DNA from: Elusimicrobiota bacterium
GTDB taxonomy: Bacteria > Elusimicrobiota > Elusimicrobia > UBA1565 > UBA9628
NCBI GenBank assembly: GCA_027451985.1
Contig: DAIDHS010000007.1
Span: forward strand, 18,152-82,151
Direction: 5' to 3'
DNA: 64,000 nt
The translations under genes and the position numbers were made by a program. Shown piece by piece: positions 1 to 8,171 of this stretch; the stretch's first letter is position 1; the number at the start of each line of letters is the position of its first letter. The notes below the pieces were generated by a model. It did not search any database. It had not been told where the DNA came from and saw only the letters and a list, made by a program, of their open reading frames with translations.

Positions 1-1
1 C

Positions 2-1432
2 ACCAAGAATATCCTGGGCCAGCTCAAGGACGACATGGTGGTCAAGGTTTATTACTCCCCGCAGTTGCCCGCACCCTATGGACCCAACGGCTTCTACATC
101 CACGATCTGCTGGAGGAATACCGCAGCGCCTCGCACGGCTACATGAAGCTCGAGTTCATCGATCCGGACTCCAGCAACAAGGCCAAGCAGGAAGCCGAGG
201 ACGCCGGCATCGAGCCCGTGCAGATCAACGTCCTTTCCAAGGACCAGTTCTCGGTCAAGCAGATCTTTATGGGCGCGGTCTTCCTCTATCAAGGGAAAAC
301 CGCCGTCATCCCCATCTTCCAGGACATGTCAAACCTGGAATACGACATCAGCCAGCGCATCAACAAGCTGACCCAAACGAAGACCAAGACGCTGGGCTTC
401 GTGACCGGACACGGAGAAAAATCACCCGCGGATCAGGATACGGCCCAGCTTTTCCAGTCCATCGCGGACGAGGCCAGCCTGCAGACCGTCTCCCTGGACA
501 AGCCGATTGATCCCAAGTTCGACGCCCTGTGGATTTTGGGGGCGCGGGAGACTTACAAGCCCCAAGAAATCAAACGGATCGAAGCCTGGGTCGACTCGGG
601 CCGGCCTCTCGGCATCCTCATTGACAGAAGCAATGTCAGCGTCCAAAGCTTCCAGTCCTCGCCAATTTCAACCGGCCTTTCGGCCTTGCTTGCGCGATGG
701 GGCGCGAACGTCAGCCCTGAATTCGTGGCCGATGAGCAGAACGAAAAAATCCAGCTTGCGGCACGCATGGGACCCTTTGTCCTACCCATCATCCGCGACT
801 ACCCCTTCATCCCCGTGGTCAACCATCTTGACGCCAAGAGCCCCATCACCCGCGGCATCGACGCGCTCACGTTCCCGTTCGTCCACGCCGTCGTTTTCAA
901 ATCTCCCGAAGGATCGGGCCTGGCCTACGAATCGCTGGCGGACTCGACGCCCCATAGCTGGCTTGAGCAAGGCTATTTCATCAATCCTCAACTCTCCTCC
1001 AATTTGTCCACGGCGCATCCCGGGCCTTTCTCGCTTGCCGGACTTATCACCGGCGACTTCTACAAAGCGACGCCCAGTTCGGTCCAGGCCGTCGCGGGAG
1101 TTCCCAACATACAGGCGCCCGGCAAAGTGGTCGTGGTAGGAACCTCCTACCAGCTTGATCCCCAGCTCTCCGGCAAGGCCTCGGACGACGCCTTTATCCT
1201 GAACCTGCTCGACTGGTCCATGCAGAACAAGAACCTGCTCTCCATCCGCGCCAAGACCGTGAGCTACCGACCCCTGCGCGCGTTTCCCACGGCCGAGCGG
1301 GAGCTCCTCAAGTACCTGCTGGTGTTCTTTCCGACGTTGCTGCTTATCGTAATCGCGCTTTTCGTCTACCGCCGGCAAAAACTTGTCCGGCGCTACCTGC
1401 CGCTGGCTTACGGGGAATCAGGAAATGCTTAA
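2..1432 (+). CDS. GldG-like ABC transporter auxiliary protein, 5' truncated by window edge
   Basis: The reading frame is open from base 2, so the true start lies outside the window and at least 476 residues are present. The sequence fits the ABC_transp_aux (GldG) family: a large extracytoplasmic domain with a glutamine-amidotransferase-like fold (TGHGE near residue 130, then LGARETY, LLDWSMQNK) followed by one C-terminal membrane helix (LLVFFPTLLLIVIALFVY) and a short basic tail. In gliding bacteria such proteins partner an ABC ATPase and permease; elsewhere they export unknown substrates. The stop overlaps the next start by 8 bases, indicating translational coupling with the DUF4340 gene, a common pairing. 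The ATPase and permease are presumably upstream. The substrate cannot be inferred. Confidence 0.8.
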   Translation, partial: TKNILGQLKDDMVVKVYYSPQLPAPYGPNGFYIHDLLEEYRSASHGYMKLEFIDPDSSNKAKQEAEDAGIEPVQINVLSKDQFSVKQIFMGAVFLYQGKTAVIPIFQDMSNLEYDISQRINKLTQTKTKTLGFVTGHGEKSPADQDTAQLFQSIADEASLQTVSLDKPIDPKFDALWILGARETYKPQEIKRIEAWVDSGRPLGILIDRSNVSVQSFQSSPISTGLSALLARWGANVSPEFVADEQNEKIQLAARMGPFVLPIIRDYPFIPVVNHLDAKSPITRGIDALTFPFVHAVVFKSPEGSGLAYESLADSTPHSWLEQGYFINPQLSSNLSTAHPGPFSLAGLITGDFYKATPSSVQAVAGVPNIQAPGKVVVVGTSYQLDPQLSGKASDDAFILNLLDWSMQNKNLLSIRAKTVSYRPLRAFPTAERELLKYLLVFFPTLLLIVIALFVYRRQKLVRRYLPLAYGESGNA

Positions 1433-2417
1433 GCGCCTGGGCGTCTTGACCGGCATTCTTATCGCCTTGTGTTTAGCCATCGCCTACTTCTTCGCGCACT
1501 CATGGGCGCCCCGGGGCAAGGAACCGCTGGCCAAAATCGGCGGCACCATCACTGCCATCGACATCTCCGAGCCATCCGGAACCATCAGCCTGCGCAAGAC
1601 CGCGGGCGTTTGGACCATGACGAACCCGGTCGAAGATCGCGCGGACTCCGGATCTTGCCGGGAACTCATCAAAAGCCTCTCCGGCCTCACCGTGGGGGAG
1701 GCCGTCGCTGAAAACCCGGCGTCCTATCCCGAATACGACATCGAGGACGCCAGCGCCACGCGCGTGAGCCTTTCAGCCGGAAATCCGCCCAAAAAGATAT
1801 TCGACGCCTACTTCGGGAAGACCGCGATTGGGTTCAACTCCATTTATCTGCGTTGGCCGGACAAAAAGCCCGTTTACCTGGCCGAGGGTTTGAGCCGCTA
1901 CATGGTGACCAAGACTGCCTCGGATTATCGCGACCGGGAGGTGTTTGCCGTGCCGCAAGACTCCGCCGCCGCGATCACGGTCATTCTGGGCCGCCGCGTC
2001 TACGCCGTGGAAAAATCGAGTTCCGGCTGGATTTTCAAGTCGCCCAAGCGCACGGCCCAGGAGGCGTCCGACCTTGTGGACGATCTCTACAGCCTGCGCA
2101 TCGCGGATTTCCCGCCCGCGACCGAACCCGCTGCCCGGATGGGATTTTCGCGCCCGATTTTGAGCGTCGAGGTGAGCGGCGGGGGGGAGAAAGAAGCGCT
2201 AATTATCGGACGCCCGGTCAAGCCGACGATGAAGAAACAACCGCCAGCCTACGATTATGCGAAAGTGTCCGGCCGCGCCTCGCCCTTCTATCTCAACGTC
2301 TACGACGTCAACGCCCTCCTGCACCGTTTGGTTCCTCTCGCGCGGCCCAAGCATCGCGCGCAAACCGCCGAAAAGCCGGGCACGCGCGAAGCTGCGGCGA
2401 AGAAGACGCACGGTTAA
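1425..2417 (+). CDS. DUF4340 domain protein, membrane-anchored
   Basis: 330 residues. I chose ATG 1425 because the following residues form an N-terminal anchor helix (LGVLTGILIALCLAIAYFF) and because it overlaps the stop of the upstream GldG-like gene; an upstream TTG at 1383 would add a poorly conserved 14-residue tail. The body contains repeated beta-rich units of DUF4340 type (EPSGTISLRKTAGVWTM, then ILGRRVYAVEKSSSGWIF). Proteins of this family regularly sit beside GldG-like subunits of ABC exporters and are thought to be an extracytoplasmic accessory. The role is inferred from neighbourhood only. The C-terminus is basic and low complexity. Confidence 0.75.
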   Translation: MLKRLGVLTGILIALCLAIAYFFAHSWAPRGKEPLAKIGGTITAIDISEPSGTISLRKTAGVWTMTNPVEDRADSGSCRELIKSLSGLTVGEAVAENPASYPEYDIEDASATRVSLSAGNPPKKIFDAYFGKTAIGFNSIYLRWPDKKPVYLAEGLSRYMVTKTASDYRDREVFAVPQDSAAAITVILGRRVYAVEKSSSGWIFKSPKRTAQEASDLVDDLYSLRIADFPPATEPAARMGFSRPILSVEVSGGGEKEALIIGRPVKPTMKKQPPAYDYAKVSGRASPFYLNVYDVNALLHRLVPLARPKHRAQTAEKPGTREAAAKKTHG

Positions 2418-2462
2418 GCGCTTGCACGCCAGGGCTCACCTATAGGACAATAGCCGCACGCC

Positions 2463-3269
2463 ATGCTCGTTCATCCCGACATCAACCCGGTCGCCTTTCG
2501 CATCGGACCCTTGGAGGTACATTGGTACGGGCTCATGTACCTCGCGGGCTTTTTGGGCTGCTGGAAATTGGGCCTCATCCGAGCGGCCAAGGCCCACGTG
2601 CGCTGGCCGGCCGAGCGCGTGGCCGATTTGATGTCCTACGCCGTGGCCGGCGTGGTGCTGGGCGGACGCCTGGGCTACATGATTTTCTACGCCTACTCGC
2701 CCGGCGGGCAGTGGCTTGAGTGGCACCATCCGCTTATGGTCTTCCAGGTCTGGGACGGTGGGATGTCCTTCCACGGAGGCCTCTTGGGCGTCATCGCCGC
2801 GATGATCCTCTTCGCGCGCAAACAGAAAATTTCATTCTGGGACGTGGCTGATTTCGCCGCGATTTTAACACCCTTGGGCCTTTTCTTCGGCCGCATCGGC
2901 AACTTCATCAATGGAGAGCTTTGGGGCAAGCCGACGACTTTGCCCTGGGGCATGGTCTTCCAAAGCGCGCCCGACCGCCTGCCGCGCCACCCCAGCCAAC
3001 TCTACGAAGCGGCGTTGGAAGGTTTGGCGCTCCTGGCCATTTTGTGGTGGTTCGGCTCCAAGCCGCGCCCGCGCATGGCGGCCAGCGGCTTATTTTTGCT
3101 GGGCTACGGGGTGTTCCGATTCCTCGTTGAGTTTGTCCGTGTGCCCGATCCGCAGTTCGGCTACCTGGCCTGGGGCTGGGTAACCATGGGGCAGATTCTC
3201 TGCGTGCCGATGATTATTTTCGGCGCGCTGATCTTGGTCCTGTCCTATCGCCCCCTAGCGGGCGCCTAG
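2463..3269 (+). CDS. lgt: Prolipoprotein diacylglyceryl transferase
   Basis: 268 residues, normal for the family. Lgt transfers a diacylglyceryl group from phosphatidylglycerol to the lipobox cysteine of prolipoproteins in the inner membrane. Visible hallmarks are the membrane helices, HGGLLG near residue 105, the Lgt signature GRIGNFINGELWGKPT near residue 142 and RHPSQLYEA near residue 177. The start ATG 2463 is preceded by no clear Shine-Dalgarno but by GACAAT 11 bases upstream. Several lipobox proteins elsewhere in the window are its expected substrates. The gene ends convergently with the histone-like gene, overlapping it by 4 bases. Confidence 0.97.
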   Translation: MLVHPDINPVAFRIGPLEVHWYGLMYLAGFLGCWKLGLIRAAKAHVRWPAERVADLMSYAVAGVVLGGRLGYMIFYAYSPGGQWLEWHHPLMVFQVWDGGMSFHGGLLGVIAAMILFARKQKISFWDVADFAAILTPLGLFFGRIGNFINGELWGKPTTLPWGMVFQSAPDRLPRHPSQLYEAALEGLALLAILWWFGSKPRPRMAASGLFLLGYGVFRFLVEFVRVPDPQFGYLAWGWVTMGQILCVPMIIFGALILVLSYRPLAGA

Positions 3270-3649
3270 AGTTGCGTCTGGCCCTGAACTTCAGAAACCG
3301 TCAGCTCCGCGGCATGCGGCGCCTGCTCCGCCGTTTCGGGGAGGGGAGGAACAACCGGCACCAGCCGGGCGCGCTTGGTTGATGACTTCGCCGCTTTTTT
3401 GGCGCGCGCTTTGGTCTTAGCGAGTTTGTTAGCCTTGGCCCTCGCGGCTTCCGCTTCCTTAAGCGCCGCTTTAAAAGCTTTCTTGGCCTGCTTGGCGGCC
3501 TTCCGGGCTTTTTTATAGCGGACTTTGGCCTGATGCGCGGCCTCTTTGGCCGATTTCGCCCTGGCTTCGGCGCTTCGCGCCTTGGCTTCCGCCAAAACGG
3601 CTTGGGCCGAAGCCGTCTGCGCCGCGTTCTGAATCGTGGGTTTACTCAT
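3266..3649 (-). CDS. Alanine/lysine-rich histone H1-like protein
   Basis: 127 residues, strongly basic. Residues 15-95 are almost entirely Ala, Lys, Arg and Glu in a heptad-like pattern (AEAKARSAEARAKSAKEAA, KKARKAAKQAKKAFKAA), predicting a long helix or coiled coil; the C-terminal 30 residues are Pro/Glu-rich and acidic. The composition resembles bacterial histone H1-like or AlgP-type nucleoid proteins, but low-complexity composition alone does not prove DNA binding. A GAGAGG ribosome-binding site sits 7 bases before the ATG. It stands alone between convergent lgt and a divergent-side secreted protein. Confidence 0.65.
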   Translation of the reverse strand: MSKPTIQNAAQTASAQAVLAEAKARSAEARAKSAKEAAHQAKVRYKKARKAAKQAKKAFKAALKEAEAARAKANKLAKTKARAKKAAKSSTKRARLVPVVPPLPETAEQAPHAAELTVSEVQGQTQL

Positions 3650-3674
3650 GGGAAGACCTCTCGGAGAAAATCGA

Positions 3675-4775
3675 TTAATGAACGGGATTATTATACGATA
3701 AATTCCCCGCCTTAGACGCCGCCGTTCCGACGGACAAAAGCGGCTCCGCGCCGGCCGGCATCACGCTCAAGCCTTGCACGCTAAAAGTCGTCCAAGATCC
3801 GTTTTGATAGCGCGCCACGCGGACGCCGCCCGTTTGGGCAAACTCACTGTCCTTACGATCCCTAGGGTAAAGCCGGTTAAAGCGTAAGAGCTGCGCGTCG
3901 TTTTGATAGTCCCAGAAGCCCATACCCCTGGGCATGGACCAGTCGCTCAGCCCATAGTCCGTCGCGGCAAGGACGTTCCCGCCGCCCTCTGGGAAAAGAG
4001 CCTCGGCCACGGCTTCGACGAAAGTCTCTCCGGCCTTTCCCAAGCCGGTCAGGCAGGAATCAAAGTGAACTTGGGCGCCGGGAGCGAAAACGGTACTTAG
4101 CCCCTTGACTCGGCTCGCGACGCGGCGCCAGTCGCCAGCGCCAGTCACGCACTCGAAGTAATGCGGCTTGGCCCGGGTGGAGCTTCGGCGCAGGCTCATT
4201 GTGTAGCTTTTGGATACCTCGGAGTAGTACATCCTGTAGGAAACGGCGTCCGAGGCTTCCGCCGTTTGCACCCAGGATTGGCACTCGTCTTCATCCGCCG
4301 CTTCGCCGTCGGGGGGAAACCAGTTTCCGCCGGGGCGCCCGTGGGCGTTGATGTTCAGGACCGCGATCTGAGCGTGCTCCTTTCGGGAGACTTCGACCAG
4401 AGTCTTTAGCAGATCTTCCAAATCGCTGAACTCGATGGTCACGGCTCCATCCGCGTCTTGCCGGGCGAAGGCGGAGCCAGGCCCATAGCCATGCCCGATG
4501 AAATCGGCCCAGAAATTGCCAGCGCCATACGGATGGCGCTCGTTGTCGTAGCGATGAAAGTTTCCCATCACCGTGTCGACCGCGTCCACGACCAAAAGCT
4601 GACCCGCAGGCTTGGGTGCCGGCGCGGCGGCTGAAACGGAAGCACGGCGGCGGACGTGGAGTTGAACCAGGAAATCCGGGCCGCCGTCCCAATTCAGAGG
4701 CTGAGCAGTCGCGGATAAGGACGCGAAGCCCGCAGGCAACAACGCAACCGCCAATGCGAATCCATATTTTCTCAT
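3675..4775 (-). CDS. Secreted protein with clan CD (caspase-fold)-like His/Cys pattern
   Basis: 366 residues from ATG 4775, chosen because it gives a clean signal peptide (MRKYGFALAVALLPAGF...SATAQ); the frame extends to 4829 but adds only a non-signal extension. Two strand-plus-catalytic motifs typical of clan CD cysteine peptidases are visible: hydrophobic strand then NAHG (His145) and VHFDSC (Cys241), about 96 residues apart. Family knowledge: caspase, gingipain, clostripain and DUF4347-type domains share H-G and D-x-C motifs. I infer a secreted peptidase or related domain; no named family is recognised. The mature N-terminus begins QPLNWDGGPDF, resembling the secreted protein at 33942. 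It could instead be a non-catalytic member. Confidence 0.55.
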   Translation of the reverse strand: MRKYGFALAVALLPAGFASLSATAQPLNWDGGPDFLVQLHVRRRASVSAAAPAPKPAGQLLVVDAVDTVMGNFHRYDNERHPYGAGNFWADFIGHGYGPGSAFARQDADGAVTIEFSDLEDLLKTLVEVSRKEHAQIAVLNINAHGRPGGNWFPPDGEAADEDECQSWVQTAEASDAVSYRMYYSEVSKSYTMSLRRSSTRAKPHYFECVTGAGDWRRVASRVKGLSTVFAPGAQVHFDSCLTGLGKAGETFVEAVAEALFPEGGGNVLAATDYGLSDWSMPRGMGFWDYQNDAQLLRFNRLYPRDRKDSEFAQTGGVRVARYQNGSWTTFSVQGLSVMPAGAEPLLSVGTAASKAGNLSYNNPVH

Positions 4776-4975
4776 TTTATCTCGACAAGGGCAGTATATC
4801 CCGAAATACGCGGCGCGCGCGGGGGCCATTGAGACGCCGTTTAACAGTCTTTAGGCTAGCCGGGAATTAGGTCTTTGGGACCACCTGAAGCGGTGTCCGA
4901 AAATGCTGGCCCAATGCCTTCGACAATGATTATAGTATCCGTGATTGATAAACTCACAAAATTAAAGATACACGC

Positions 4976-5482
4976 ATGAACCCTCCGACTCCCGAAGAAC
5001 TCGTCGCGCGCTATGGCTTAACGCCTCACCCCGAAGGGGGATATTACCGGGAAACCTACCGATCGGCGCTGGAAATTTCCCCGGTTGCGCTGCCAAAGGA
5101 ATTTTCCGGTCCGCGCACTTGCGCCACGGCGGTTTATTTTCTGCTTAAGGAAGGGGAAATTTCGCGTCTGCACCGCTTGAAGTCAGACGAACTGTGGCAC
5201 TTTTACCTGGGCGGGCCTCTGGAGCTTGCGCAAATTTCGCCTAAGGGCCAAGTTCTAACCGTGGTTCTTGGCCCAGACGCGGCGGCGGGACAGACATTCC
5301 AGCACGCGGTGCCGGCCGGCTGGTGGTTCGGCGCCGCGCCCCAAGTCGGCGCGGGATACTCCTTGGTGGGTTGCACGGTTTCGCCGGGCTTTGACTTCGC
5401 GGACTTCGAGTTGGGAGCGCGCGTCCAGCTCTTGAGGCGCTTCCCGGCGGCTCAAAACGTTATCGAGCGTCTGGCGGACTAG
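4976..5482 (+). CDS. Cupin-superfamily protein, DUF985 / Cupin_5
   Basis: 168 residues, the usual length. The N-terminal LIxxYGLxPHPEGGYYRETYRS-type block is present (residues 7-30), as is the cupin metal-site region HRLKSDELWHFYLG (residues 62-75). Related structures are small beta-barrels of unknown biochemical role, some thought to bind sugars or act on nucleotide-sugars. A monocistronic position is likely: a 200-base non-coding stretch precedes it and a 60-base gap follows. No strong Shine-Dalgarno is visible; TAAAGA lies a few bases before ATG, so a leaderless start is possible. Confidence 0.85.
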   Translation: MNPPTPEELVARYGLTPHPEGGYYRETYRSALEISPVALPKEFSGPRTCATAVYFLLKEGEISRLHRLKSDELWHFYLGGPLELAQISPKGQVLTVVLGPDAAAGQTFQHAVPAGWWFGAAPQVGAGYSLVGCTVSPGFDFADFELGARVQLLRRFPAAQNVIERLAD

Positions 5483-5542
5483 GGCGCGGCCCCGGCTACG
5501 CAGGCGTTGTCCCGCGCCGACCAGAAGGAGGAACGACTGTCC

Positions 5543-6616
5543 ATGAAAAAATTTTCCTTTGCGTGCGCGGCGGTCCTGGGACTGGCCGCGGCGCTTTGCG
5601 GCATTGCCGCGGCCAAAGCCGGCGCCCCGGATGATCACCCGGTACGGCGCGCGATGCCCGCGCCCAAAGCCAAAGCCATCGCCTTGCCCGGCGGCCGCGG
5701 CGGCCTGCATTTGGACGACATGTTCTATGACGCTCCTCTCGGCCAAGTCGTCGTGCCCGCCGGCGCGACAGGGAGCTTGGATTTCATCGACGCCGCCACG
5801 GGGCGCGTTGACTCCATTGGCGGCTTCGCGGTGGAAAAACCCGCGGGCAAGCGCCGCGGCGGGGGCATCAGCTCGGCCGCGGCGGGGGACGGACTCATCT
5901 TCACGACCGATCGGGCGGATCAAAAGCTTTACGCCGTCGATTCCACCCGTCGCGCAGTGGTCGCCACGGCGGCGCTGACGCACGGTCCAGACTACGTGCG
6001 CTACCTACCTTCTGCGCATGCAATCTGGGTCACCGAGCCGCATGCCAACGGCATCCAGACGTTCTCCCTGTCGGTGATTCCCGGCGCGCCGCCCGTAATC
6101 AGTCCGTCCGGATTCATCAAGATTCCCCAAGGCGGCCCCGAAGCGCTCGCCATCGATGCCTCGCGCGGACGCGCTTATACAAATCTCCACCAAGGCATCA
6201 CCCTGGCCATCGATTTAAGGACCCGTAAAATCGCCGCGCGCTGGAAGAACGGATGCCGCCGCGCCGAAGGATTGGCGCTTGATGAGGCCCGAGGCTTTTT
6301 GTTCGTCGCCTGCGCCGAGGGCAAAGCGAACGTCCTGGACTTGAGGCGCGGAGGAAAAATCGTCTCGAGCCTCGCCGCCGGAAACGGCATCGACATCATC
6401 GCCTACGCGCCAAAGTTGGAGCGGCTCTACCTGCCTGCCGCGCGCTCGGCGACTTTGACCGCGGCCAAGGTCTCGCCCCGTGGGCGGCTTTCGCGCTTGT
6501 GGACCGCCAAAACCGCGCTTGGCGCCCACTGCGTGACGGCAGACGAACGAGGCAACGCCTGGGTGTGCGATCCGCGCGGCGGCGCCCTGCTGCATTTCTA
6601 CGCCCCCGCGCGCTAA
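5543..6616 (+). CDS. Secreted beta-propeller (YVTN/SMP-30-like) protein
   Basis: 357 residues. ATG 5543 was preferred over GTG/TTG 5507 because AGGAG lies 12 bases upstream and the product then starts with a signal peptide (MKKFSFACAAVLGLAAALCG). The mature part repeats short blades such as LGQVVVPAGATGSLDFIDAATG, LYAVDSTRRAVVATA and FLFVACAEGKANVLDLR, matching YVTN-type or NHL-type propellers that are secreted. Such proteins bind ligands or act as surface scaffolds; no catalytic motif is seen. Probably expressed alone. Confidence 0.65.
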   Translation: MKKFSFACAAVLGLAAALCGIAAAKAGAPDDHPVRRAMPAPKAKAIALPGGRGGLHLDDMFYDAPLGQVVVPAGATGSLDFIDAATGRVDSIGGFAVEKPAGKRRGGGISSAAAGDGLIFTTDRADQKLYAVDSTRRAVVATAALTHGPDYVRYLPSAHAIWVTEPHANGIQTFSLSVIPGAPPVISPSGFIKIPQGGPEALAIDASRGRAYTNLHQGITLAIDLRTRKIAARWKNGCRRAEGLALDEARGFLFVACAEGKANVLDLRRGGKIVSSLAAGNGIDIIAYAPKLERLYLPAARSATLTAAKVSPRGRLSRLWTAKTALGAHCVTADERGNAWVCDPRGGALLHFYAPAR

Positions 6617-6644
6617 CATGGACGCTCCGGCCTTCCAAATCCGC

Positions 6645-6650
6645 TAAAAT
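6645..6650 (+). promoter_or_regulatory. -10 element of the DnaQ-like gene (TAAAAT, 9 bases before ATG)
   Basis: TAAAAT is followed by nine bases and ATG 6660, with no Shine-Dalgarno between. Transcription would start within a few bases of the start codon, giving a leaderless or near-leaderless mRNA. Confidence 0.45.
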
Positions 6651-6659
6651 CTGTCCGCC

Positions 6660-7442
6660 ATGCTGATTCTCGACCGGCCGTTATGCGTCTTCGACTTGGA
6701 GGCTACGGGCACGGACCCGATGCAGGACCGCATCGTAGACGTCTGCGTCATCCGCAGGGAGCCCGGCGGGACGGAGACGTCCTTCTCCTCGCTTGTCAAC
6801 CCCGGCGGCTCCATCCCCAAGGAGGCCACGGCCATCCACGGCATCACCAACGCCATGGTCGCGGACGCGCCGCACTTTCAGGACCTCATCCCGCGCCTCC
6901 TGGATATTTTTGACGGCGCGGACTTGGCCGGATTTAACGCAGCCAAGTACGATGTGCCGCTTTTGTCCTCCGAGTTCAAACGCGCGGGAATTGAGTGGCC
7001 CGCACCCGGTCGACGCATCTTGGACTCTTATGTCATTTTCTCGCGCCAGGAGCGTCGCGACCTGACCGCGGCCTACAAATTCTACTGCGGCAAAACCTTG
7101 GGCGGTGCGCACCGCGCAGAAGCCGATACACGCGCCACGGCCGAAATCCTCTGGGCCCAAGTCGAGCGCTACGCCGATTTACCCAAGGACTCGGCCGGCC
7201 TGGGCGCGTGGTGCGCGCAAAGCTACCCCGACCGCGTGGACGCGGAGGGGAAGTTCGTCTGGAAGGCGGGGGAGGCGTCCTTCGCCTTCGGCAACAAGCA
7301 CCGCGGCAAGACCCTGCGCGAGGTGGCTGTCGCGGACCCCGGCTATCTCTCCTGGATGATCGAGCGGGGCAACTTCAGCCCCGAGGTCGCGGCCCTGTGC
7401 CGCGAGGCGCTCTCAGGCAAGTTCCCGGCAAAGAAAAGCTGA
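6660..7442 (+). CDS. DEDDh 3'-5' exonuclease, DnaQ/PolC-epsilon type
   Basis: 260 residues. The exonuclease motifs are visible in order: FDLEATGTD (ExoI, residues 12-20), GFNAAKYDVPLL (ExoII, about residue 85-96) and HRAEADTRATAEIL (ExoIII, about 150), giving a DEDDh set. The C-terminus holds a small module around residues 210-240 (FGNKHRGKTLREVAVADPGYLSWMI) of the DUF3820 type often fused to such nucleases. It would remove 3' nucleotides in proofreading or repair. It is not the main replicative epsilon subunit by position alone. A lipoprotein gene starts 3 bases after its stop. Confidence 0.85.
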   Translation: MLILDRPLCVFDLEATGTDPMQDRIVDVCVIRREPGGTETSFSSLVNPGGSIPKEATAIHGITNAMVADAPHFQDLIPRLLDIFDGADLAGFNAAKYDVPLLSSEFKRAGIEWPAPGRRILDSYVIFSRQERRDLTAAYKFYCGKTLGGAHRAEADTRATAEILWAQVERYADLPKDSAGLGAWCAQSYPDRVDAEGKFVWKAGEASFAFGNKHRGKTLREVAVADPGYLSWMIERGNFSPEVAALCREALSGKFPAKKS

Positions 7443-7445
7443 GCA

Positions 7446-8171
7446 ATGAAGGGAAATATCCTCAGTTTTTTTACGGTGAGCGTCTTCGCGCTTGCCGCTT
7501 GCTCGCGAAGCTCTTTCCTTTATAAGCCCAACGCGCCGCTCTGGGCAGGCCACGGTCCCCAGGCACCGCTCTTCCCCGTGACCGTGGCCGTCTCGCCGCT
7601 CCGCGATTTGACCTACTACAAAGACGAAGGCGCGATCCCGTCCGGCGCAAAGCGCTTCAATTTGGCGCAGGCCCCCGGGAGCCTCTGGCCCGAGTTGACG
7701 CCCTCTGTCATCGGACGCGCCCTGGCGCACGAGCTTTCCGCAGACGGTTTTGCGGCCGCAGGCGTGTCGTTGGAAGACCCGGAGCATGAGGACGAGTTCG
7801 CGGCCATGGGTGCGGGAGCGGAGCTTTACATCAGCGGCGCCTTGGAGCAAGCGGCCGTGGACCAGCCGCAAAGCGGCCAGGCAACGCTTCATCTTAAACT
7901 CTCCCTTTCCTTCACCGCGCGCCCCTTAAATGGAAAAGCCTTTGATCGGCAAATCTTAGATCAAGACTACGAGCAGGACCAGGCTATCGGCCTGGGCCAA
8001 GACCCCGCGGCCGCGATCAATGCGGCCTTGAACCATATCTTCGCGCGGACGGCCAAAGATGCGGCAAAAATCTTGGAGAATCCGAAGCTTCAAGCGGAAC
8101 TCGGCTGGCGCGGCCAAAGCGGCGCTTTCAACCCGCCGGCGCCTCTGGGGGGCGCGAGCGTCGTGCCGTGA
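7446..8171 (+). CDS. Hypothetical lipoprotein
   Basis: 241 residues with a signal sequence and lipobox (FALAAC, Cys18-19 region), so it should be lipidated by Lgt and exported. The body (VTVAVSPLRDLTYYKDEG, GAELYISGALEQAA, AAINAALNHIFARTAKDAAKIL) recalls outer-membrane lipoproteins of the YajG/GNA1162 type, in which a strand-rich domain alternates with a final helix, but I do not recognise a named family. It is wedged between the exonuclease and the GT9 gene with overlap at its stop, so it belongs to that operon. Confidence 0.65.
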   Translation: MKGNILSFFTVSVFALAACSRSSFLYKPNAPLWAGHGPQAPLFPVTVAVSPLRDLTYYKDEGAIPSGAKRFNLAQAPGSLWPELTPSVIGRALAHELSADGFAAAGVSLEDPEHEDEFAAMGAGAELYISGALEQAAVDQPQSGQATLHLKLSLSFTARPLNGKAFDRQILDQDYEQDQAIGLGQDPAAAINAALNHIFARTAKDAAKILENPKLQAELGWRGQSGAFNPPAPLGGASVVP

